A stretch of DNA of 37,500 bases from contig SEYY01018778.1 in NCBI GenBank assembly GCA_009176605.1, positions 67,501-105,000 of the forward strand, given 5' to 3'. The notes beneath the pieces were generated by a model that was given only the letters and a program-made list of their open reading frames with translations, did no database searches and had not been told where the DNA came from. Shown in pieces: positions 26,748-37,500 of this stretch. Within the stretch, counting starts at the first letter, position 1. Every line of letters begins with the position of its first letter. The position numbers and the translations under genes are program-made. The DNA is from Armadillidium nasatum. Taxonomy: Eukaryota; Arthropoda; Malacostraca; Isopoda; Armadillidiidae.

Positions 26748-28414
26748 CGGGGCCCCCCGGAAAACCCCGGCCATTTTTATTGACCCCGGCTCCGGCTAAA
26801 TTGCAGGGAAAACCGAGGTTTGCCTGCCGGGGTTAAAATGGCAAAATTATACTTATAAAGAGGACAGACCAATTTAAAAAAAAATTTCTAAGTTTCAGTC
26901 GATTCTCCTGAAATTTTCAGTGAACATAACTCTTTTATTCCCCGGTGAAAAAAAGTCCATTTCTAGCGTTTTTCTGAGTCTATAACGGTTAAAAAGTTCT
27001 TTTGGAAATTTTACCCTTTTTCAAATGAATGGTGGGGCCAAACCACTTTTCGGAATAACCTGAAATTTGGACTATATATTCAGAATTCTATGGGCTACTA
27101 AAGCTTCTAACAGACTTTTGTTCCCAGAATTTTTGAAAAAATGTTAAAAAATTATTATCGAAAAAAATTTATTTGAAAAAAAAAAATCTACCTTTCCGGA
27201 CAAAAAAAAAATACAACTATAACATTTCTAATTTTTGGTGGGTGCATAGAGGAGGGATGAGGTTACAAATTCCTCCTTATACTTTATTCGATGCGATTCG
27301 TTGGTTTTGAGATAGCCTCTCAAAAAAGGTCCATTTTTGACCAAAATTCAAAAATTCCCAAAGTTTGAGAGGCTATATCTCGCTTCAAACAAATAACATT
27401 TAATAATGCACTAAAAAGTTCTAACCCTGTCCCTCCAATATCGAAAAATAAAAAAATTAGTAGGTAGCTTTTTTTTGTTTTCTTTTTTTAATGATTTTTT
27501 CTCCGAAGGTGATATCAAAAATCTGTTCCCATTAATGCAAGAAATTGGGGCTATGATTTTTCAGTTAAATTTTCTGCCCATGTGGACCTATTCCTTTTTT
27601 CTAAACTTTGGGTCCAAATAATTTCAAACCGTTATACTCAGAAAAACGCTCGAAAGCAACTTAGAACTTCGGAAAAAATGCATATACCCTGAAAATTTCA
27701 GCTCAATAAGTCATATAAAAAAAAAAAAAAAATTAAACAAAATATAAGAAAATTAAGATTTTTTCCTTGTTTTTTCAATATTTTCTTTTTCCTTTCTGTT
27801 TTTTTTTGACCGCTCCTTTTCTGCTAGTGAGTTTATCTTTGTGTTTTGATTTTAGATGCCCCTATAAAGATTTGGTTGAAAATTTTTTACTTGGGGCACC
27901 CGGAGATCTCCTTCTAATTTCCTGGCCGCAGATGTTATATTTAGCTATTTCGAGCCTATCCTAAAACACTGTAAAGTACTGCCATACTGCTGAAGCTAAT
28001 CTTTTAGCCATAGTGACTAAAGTATAAACAAAGTAATTTTGAAATAATTGGCTAAATGATACAAGTTTGATACATAGCAATAAAATAACAATGATATGCA
28101 TAAATACAAGTTATATTGATAATTTTATATCTTGCATTTTTTCAAACTTTAACTATTGTGAATCAGAAATAAAAATTCAAAAATTTGCTTTTTTTTAAAA
28201 CTTTTATTATTCAAAATCTGTAATTTTCAAAAAAAAAAAAAAAAAAGAAAATGCATATAATCATTAATTTAAGTGAATGTTGGCTATTCTACTCCTTCCT
28301 TACAATTAAATAAATCTCAATTTTCTTTACCCAAAATTTCAGTGCTTTTGACCTCTTTACAAATTTTATGCAACCCAGGCCAAATTTGTGAGACCCAGGC
28401 CCCGGTCGGTCCCT
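26748..28414 (-). mobile_element. BED-finger hAT-like element, copy B
   Basis: Inverted relative to copy A. The complement from 28414 begins AGGGACCGACCGGGGCC, runs through the same leader, the BED frame, and the same palindromic interior (gagaggctatatctcgcttc at 27368-27387 against gagatagcctctc near 27310), and ends in CCGG-rich sequence at 26748 that has lost the outermost TIR bases. It has the same internal structure as copy A, so both derive from one deleted progenitor. Confidence 0.75.
27770..28015 (-). pseudogene. BED-type zinc finger pseudogene of copy B
   Basis: The minus strand reads MAKRLASAVWQYFTVF, a stop, then DRLEIAKYNICGQEI, where the first Cys of CxxC has become Tyr. A stop and a frameshift come before GHLKSKHKDK. 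It keeps the Trp (VWQYF) and the His (HLKSKH) that copy A has lost, so the copies decayed independently. Confidence 0.7.
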
Positions 28415-28428
28415 ATATATTTTTATAC

Positions 28429-28559
<131 letters not shown>

Positions 28560-28689
28560 ATAGAATGATACTTTATTAAAAAGACTCCTTTTAAATTTTT
28601 GAGCTGATATGTTGATTTATAACATTATAACATTTTAAATAAAATCATTGCTCCAAACCTTTGTTAGTGAGTTTTTTGCTCCCGGTATA

Positions 28690-28939
28690 TGAAACAAATC
28701 AAAAACGTAAAATCAAAACACAAAGATGAACATTAACTAACAGACAGAAGTGGAACGGTCAAAAGAGACAGAAGAGAAAAACAAAATATTGAAAAAAGAA
28801 AAAAAAGTCTTAATTTTCTTATACTTTGTTTGATTTAATCCACCATTAATTAATAAGTAATTTGCCATTTTTACCATGTAAGGCAAACCCCGGTTTTTCC
28901 TAATTATTAGCCAGGGACTAGGTCCCCGTTGGTCCATAT
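28690..28939 (+). mobile_element. BED-finger hAT-like element, deleted copy D
   Basis: It begins within the BED frame (KSKHKDEH at 28710-28735), continues through the Lys/Glu-rich tail and tacttgtttgattta-type sequence, then jumps directly to the right terminus (atttgccatttttacc, ggcaaaccccgg, ggtccccgttggtccat). The palindromic interior of copies A and B is absent, as is the left end. Confidence 0.65.
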
Positions 28940-28941
28940 TT

Positions 28942-29590
<649 letters not shown>

Positions 29591-29591
29591 T

Positions 29592-29737
<146 letters not shown>

Positions 29738-29828
29738 AGTATAGTTGAAGCAACTCTCTCAAACTGTAAAAAATAACCTAACAATTTTAAATACATTTCA
29801 GAAAAATTAAATTTAACTTAAAACGGTT

Positions 29829-29963
<135 letters not shown>

Positions 29964-29985
29964 TGAGAGAGAGAGAAACGTTTTG

Positions 29986-30090
29986 CTTAGGTTAGAAAGG
30001 TTGAAAAGATTACGTTAGGTTAGGTTACGTTAGTTAGTTAGTTAGGTTAGGTTAGGTAGTTAGTTAGGTTAGATTAGGTTACGGTTAGTA
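29986..30090 (+). repeat. degenerate TTAGG/TTAG tract (arthropod telomere-like)
   Basis: Units read ttaggttaggttacg, then ttag three times, then ttaggttaggttaggtag, then ttaggttagattaggttacgg. TTAGG is the canonical telomere unit of most arthropods. The mixture of TTAGG and TTAG units and the internal position indicate an old interstitial tract, not a chromosome end. MITE ends nearby also carry TTAGGTT, so a local origin from those is possible. Confidence 0.65.
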
Positions 30091-30169
30091 GTAAAAGTAT
30101 ACATGTTTTAATTGAATAATAAGAAAATTTATTCATAACGATATTAAAGGATATCGCAAATTTTTAATT

Positions 30170-30284
<115 letters not shown>

Positions 30285-30424
30285 TAATTAAAAAAAGAAA
30301 AAATTGAGTTATTAGGCTTCACTTATATTCAATTTATTAATAGTTTTTCCCCGAAATCATTTTAAGTTTACACTAAATTTTTCAGTTTTTTTTCGACCGC
30401 TGAAAAAAGTTGCTTCAACTATAC

Positions 30425-31938
<1,514 letters not shown>

Positions 31939-31939
31939 A

Positions 31940-32009
<70 letters not shown>
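31939..32009. repeat. (AAT)n microsatellite
   Basis: About 23 AAT units. Confidence 0.95.
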
Positions 32010-32010
<1 letters not shown>

Positions 32011-32160
32011 TAATGAAAAAATTACGGAAACTTACCTCGTATGTTTAAAAACTATAATTTAAATTTGGATATAACACTTAAATTATTCACAGCGCTAAAT
32101 TTACAAAAATGAGATTAAAACTTTAGTAATAAATTTCTTTTGATTAAAATATTCTCACAG

Positions 32161-32307
32161 GAACCTCACAAATTCAACACTGGTACTTGGCAGCTGGAAT
32201 GACGAACCACAATTACCTTTGAAGAAACTCCTACAAAAACAACAACAACAACCACCACCTGCCGTACCAAACGAACAAGTAACAGGTTTCTTCGGAAATT
32301 ATTTTAG
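32161..32307 (+). CDS. candidate internal coding exon
   Basis: An acceptor attctcacAG ends at 32160 and a donor AG|GTAAAT follows 32307; a branch-site-like ttgattaa lies upstream at about 32140. Of the three frames only one is open across all 147 bases. Its length is a multiple of three, and it carries a partial codon at each end (1 + 48 codons + 2). The peptide includes LVLGSWNDEPQLPLKKLL, then QKQQQQPPPAVPNEQ, then VTGFFGNYF. The Gln/Pro run comes from an (ACA)n-like stretch. I do not recognise a family. A chance open frame is the alternative. Confidence 0.35.
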
Positions 32308-32575
32308 GTAAATTTTTTTTTTAAAAAATTCTTCTAAAACACTAGATTCATATAAAATACTAAAAGGAGGCTTCGTAAAAGCCTAAAAATTGCAACATTT
32401 ATTTTATATCTAACGAGGTTTTGACTATCATTTTAACAAATAAAAACTTCCTTCTTACAATTTGAAGTTAGATATAAAAACAGGTAAAAAGCAAAAGCGC
32501 TTCACGTGCGACCTCTCACTACCAAGGTTTTCAGGAGACTAAGTGTTGCCGTATGTCGCCACTTAAACTTGAACT

Positions 32576-32576
<1 letters not shown>
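32308..32576. other. AT-rich DNA with one perfect hairpin
   Basis: ttttatatctaac at 32402-32414 is exactly complementary to gttagatataaaa at 32467-32479, with a 52-base loop. Otherwise nothing was recognised. It would be intron if the preceding exon is real. Confidence 0.5.
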
Positions 32577-32629
<53 letters not shown>

Positions 32630-32652
32630 CAAATAGTAAAATAATAATAATT

Positions 32653-32745
<93 letters not shown>
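32577..32745. repeat. poly(T) run and (AAT)n microsatellite
   Basis: About 52 T (32577-32629) followed after a short spacer by some 30 AAT units (32658-32745). Confidence 0.95.
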
Positions 32746-32746
<1 letters not shown>

Positions 32747-32771
32747 TAATATATAACTAAACACACATACA

Positions 32772-32964
<193 letters not shown>

Positions 32965-33108
32965 CAAGTTAAACTTTCGCATATTTAAAATGCTACAAAA
33001 CTATATTCACGTCTTAATATAGTAGAGAACAACGTAAATAATAGTTAAAGATAGGTTGGAATAATGAAAATAAAAAAAAAATTCCTATATTAGCAACTTT
33101 TGTTTTCA

Positions 33109-33202
<94 letters not shown>

Positions 33203-33204
33203 TA
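33109..33204. repeat. (TA)n microsatellite
   Basis: TA with one AATATA break at 33195. Confidence 0.97.
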
Positions 33205-33296
33205 GAAAAATTAAAAAGAAATTGAAATAAAATTAAAAATAATTTAAAACGAAATATTTTTTTTATTTTTGCAATTTTTAAAAATAAAAAAAAATA

Positions 33297-33754
<458 letters not shown>

Positions 33755-33788
<34 letters not shown>

Positions 33789-33800
33789 GTAATAATAAAT
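33755..33800. repeat. (AAT)n microsatellite
   Basis: About 13 AAT units preceded by three CAA units. Confidence 0.93.
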
Positions 33801-33973
33801 CTAAAAAATAAAATAACGAATTCCTATGATAATTTATTTTTCAGGTTCTTTCAGTGTATTATTGTCCCAACAAAAAATTAGAATATCTTTTTAAAATTTA
33901 TATTTGGCTTACATAAAAATTAATACAAATGAGATTTAACTAAAATAAAACTTAAAGGGCTCTTGAATAAATC

Positions 33974-34088
<115 letters not shown>

Positions 34089-34214
34089 AAACAAGATGAG
34101 AATTTGGATTCGAAAGCCAAATCATTCTTTTCCTAAATTCTTTTTAACATTCAGCCACAAAGATATTTAAGGTTTGTCATGCTTTAAAATTGACCGGATG
34201 TACACATTCTCTCC

Positions 34215-34363
<149 letters not shown>

Positions 34364-34437
34364 ATGCTATTGAGAAGCAAAACACGTTTATTTTAAACAT
34401 CCTCTCTTTCAATCAATTCATTTTATACTTTCAAATC

Positions 34438-34556
<119 letters not shown>

Positions 34557-34559
34557 GAC

Positions 34560-35460
34560 ATTGTGAGTGTTTACATTATACCATTATCCTTTTACTTTCT
34601 GCAGTTTCTTCAGCAATCCAACATTCGTCTTATTGTCTCTTCAAGTCTTTTGGTGAAACGATCTCTTACTTGACGAGACGATTGTGGTACTTCGAATGCC
34701 TCCAACTAAACAAACTTAGAGTTTCACTTCTTTAATATATATTGAAATAATTTTTGTTTCTTCTGGAATAGTTCCTTTACAGGAACGAAAGACACTTACT
34801 GAAGTGAAATGATTTTCTCAGATACGGAAGCGTTTTTTCCATTTTCTTTGTCTTCAACAAAAATTCTCAATCTCGCTTTAATTATGGTTTATTCTTCTGC
34901 TATTCGTCATAGGGCTCTTCTGCCTTGTGGAATCACCGATGACTTCAAACTCTCAAAATTCATAGGTATATTTTATTCAAGAATTGTGCAGTCTCCCTTT
35001 CCAAATTTATCTGTTATTTTTTCAAAAATTGTTTCCTCTAACTTTGCTTCTCTTCTTTTGTTTACATTGTTATATGCTGATGGTTTGATAACTATCTTGC
35101 TTTCGGCAGAATCCAGATATTATTTATCAAACTTTTGAATCTAACTCTACTTGAAATTATTCCGGCACTAATCCTATTTTTCCATTATTCTTGAAGAATC
35201 CGAATTTGTTCTATATATTAAGAAGACGTACTATCCTTATGACTGAGTTTATTCTCCTGTCTTGTCTTGCTTTGGTAAACTGTTCTTCTATGCCACTGAC
35301 ATTCCCCTTTATTTTCCTCATAAAATCTTTCCCTCATTCAGTCTGAACTGAAGAAAAATTTCCTTTTCACCTCTTCATAAATTTATTGAAATGTTTCTGA
35401 TGTTTTAACACTCCAAATTATTTTTCTTTCTTGTCCTTTACTCTCATCTGAGTTTCAAAT
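34560..35460 (-). pseudogene. decayed unidentified reading frame
   Basis: The minus strand holds a series of protein-like blocks in compatible order: MRKIKGNVSGIEEQFTKARQ (near 35250-35320), ESKIVIKPSAYNNVNKRREA then KLEETIFEKITDKFGKGDC (34990-35120), FESLKSSVIPQGRRAL (34915-34965), TIIKARLRIFVEDKENGKNA (34825-34890) and LEAFEVPQSSRQVRDRFTKR then LEETIRRMLDC (34615-34705). Stops and shifts separate them. Charged, low-bias composition distinguishes them from AT-rich background. I do not recognise the family. It could be a transposon protein or a retrocopied host gene, or in part chance. Confidence 0.3.
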
Positions 35461-36040
35461 TTGGCTTCAAAAGTTCAAATAAATGAGAAAACTCTTCTTA
35501 GAACTTTAAAAGTTGGGTTTTATTCGAGTTTTTGGTCTTACATCATTCAATTAAACCTCTTTTAGGCAAATAAGAATGCGTAGTATAATTAACTGGTATT
35601 AAGAGGAGTTTTCGATGACAGTCTAAAATGGAGTTAGTAATAATAACAGTATTTTTTTTATATACAGTAATCCATTAAAATTAACTTAAAAATTGCCTGT
35701 TTTCTTTTTCTTTCAGAAATAAGCTTTAGAAAAGAAAACATTAAAATATTTGTAATTAATTTTTATTTTTAGTTTATGAAGTAAATTATAAATTGTAACA
35801 TTGTATAATTTGTTCTGGAAATTAAAAAAGTAGTTAAATGGCTTTTAAAAACTTGATTGGTTAATGAGTTCTCTGAATTCTTGTTCGAGTTCTTCGCATT
35901 ATTGATTTTTCATACATACGTCAATACGTCACCAAGCAAATGACAAAGGTCACTACGAGCTCCCTTCTCTTACATACATTTAAACATACTCATTCTCGTG
36001 CCTCGCGATTTATTAGCTTGCGATATTAAATACGCTCAGT
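35461..36040. other. AT-rich DNA, nothing supported
   Basis: A strong pyrimidine tract with CAG occurs at about 35700-35717 (tttctttttctttcag), but all frames after it stop quickly or lack a donor. Confidence 0.45.
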
Positions 36041-36084
36041 GTGTGTGTGTGTATGTGTGTGTGTGCTTGTGTGCGTGCATGTGT
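36038..36084. repeat. (GT)n microsatellite, imperfect
   Basis: GT units with AT and GC substitutions. Confidence 0.93.
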
Positions 36085-36884
36085 AGAACCCTTTATTTTA
36101 GAGAAGGATTGTTAAATAGGATTCTGCCCACTTAAATGTTGGCAGATGTTCAGATATCATATTAATTATTCGTTCTTAAGTTTTGAAGTGCTTTGTAATT
36201 CATGTCAGACTTGGAGAGGCCATAATAACTGCGTGTTCTTTTGCGAATATTCATGAAGCAGAAGACGTCGTTTGAAGTCTCGTTGAAAGCACAAAAACAA
36301 CAGCTACAAGAGTTTCAAAGGAATAAGAACAGTGTCTGCCACCTTCATGAGTAACAGAACAACATCATCGAAAATAAAAGAACAAAATTTGTATTTTTAA
36401 TGATAATAACAGAGATAATATTAAGGATGCGATAAACTAATATTATACAGAACATCAATAATGAAAAGAGTACAAAACAAATCGTAAAGAAACGACAACA
36501 ATAATGAAAACGAAGTACGAATTCATGAAGAAATTATTCAACAACAATGAAATAATAATTTTTATTGTTGATGTTAAAGGGACAAATGTATCGTTTAACA
36601 ATAAACAACATCCAAGCAACGAGGTTCTAATAAATAAACAAATATATTAATATTTAATAATGTATTAAACACGGTCAATAAGTAAGTTAAAAAAAATACG
36701 AAAAATTATTTAATTAATCAGCAATGCGCAAACAAACTTACACACACACACACACCATAAAGATAAGGCGTTATCGATTGAAATTTGGAAGTCAGAACTG
36801 ATAAGAAAGATTTTAAATGAGGCAAGTTAAAAACGCTCAAGCAAATAATAATAAGGAGGAGCTCCTCATATGACGCACGCTATT
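36085..36884. other. AT-rich DNA, nothing supported
   Basis: A 34-codon frame from ATG 36252 (MKQKTSFEVSLKAQKQQLQE) has no splice or family support. A short (CA)n run lies at 36740-36754. Confidence 0.45.
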
Positions 36885-36885
36885 C

Positions 36886-36888
<3 letters not shown>

Positions 36889-36932
<44 letters not shown>
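36889..36932. repeat. (CA)n microsatellite
   Basis: About 21 perfect CA units. Confidence 0.97.
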
Positions 36933-36937
<5 letters not shown>

Positions 36938-36991
36938 AAATCAATGACAAAATATAGAATGCAATATACGAAGAAAATTGAATACAATGAG

Positions 36992-37500
<509 letters not shown>

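Noticed and set aside
34580-34680. Textbook acceptor (ccttttactttctgcag) that could follow the candidate exon at 32161
   Set aside because: The compatible frame stops after about 17 codons with no polyadenylation signal or donor nearby; it also overlaps the minus-strand decayed frame.
35690-35780. Pyrimidine tract with CAG at about 35717 as an exon start
   Set aside because: Every frame after it meets a stop within about 20 codons and no donor is present.

Overview
The window is eukaryotic nuclear DNA. It is AT-rich, has no bacterial-style operons and no intact protein-coding gene, and is packed with microsatellites and decayed transposable elements. An arthropod source, most plausibly a decapod crustacean, is inferred from three things: a degenerate TTAGG-type (arthropod telomere unit) tract near 30.0 kb, the style of the Jockey/RTE-like retrotransposons, and the very high simple-repeat load. 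By hand tally 38 (TA)n arrays total roughly 5.2 kb, about 14% of the window. There are also (AAT)n/(ATT)n arrays, a ~390 bp (CT)n array and GT/CA arrays. Species cannot be decided from the sequence alone.

Layout. 0-4.8 kb: compound GT repeat, AT-rich unique DNA, an RTE-type reverse-transcriptase relic (minus), then (TA)n arrays enclosing a 108 bp mini-element. 5.1-6.94 kb: a Penelope-like GIY-YIG fragment followed by a 1.28 kb PIF/Harbinger copy with terminal inverted repeats and a TTA target duplication. 7.1-9.4 and 12.0-14.2 kb: two Jockey-like non-LTR copies (minus) that share both ends. 10.0-10.4 kb: an unassigned segment with RFX X-box-like motifs. 11.07-11.86 kb: a second RTE relic. 14.2-19.7 kb: hAT-like fragments, a candidate signal-peptide exon (minus, ~16.5 kb) and a 2.1 kb element with long inverted arms containing a BED-finger copy. 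19.7-26.1 kb: mariner-like relic, giant (CT)n/(TA)n, two tRNA-derived SINE copies, a BED-finger element with a palindromic interior, and a third Jockey-like relic. 26.2-31.5 kb: a second, inverted BED element and a cluster of MITEs with CGATAT-rich ends. 31.5-37.5 kb: lower repeat density, a candidate coding exon on the plus strand, a decayed unidentified reading frame on the minus strand, and several microsatellites.

Nothing here works as a pathway. The organising theme is that nearly every transposon boundary sits directly on a (TA)n array, so these arrays look like insertion targets, retrotransposon 3' tails, or both. The only candidates for host coding sequence are the exons near 16.5 kb and 32.2 kb, both unconfirmed. 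Long translated Tyr-Ile, Ser-Leu, Leu or Ile homopolymer frames are microsatellite artefacts and are not annotated as genes.
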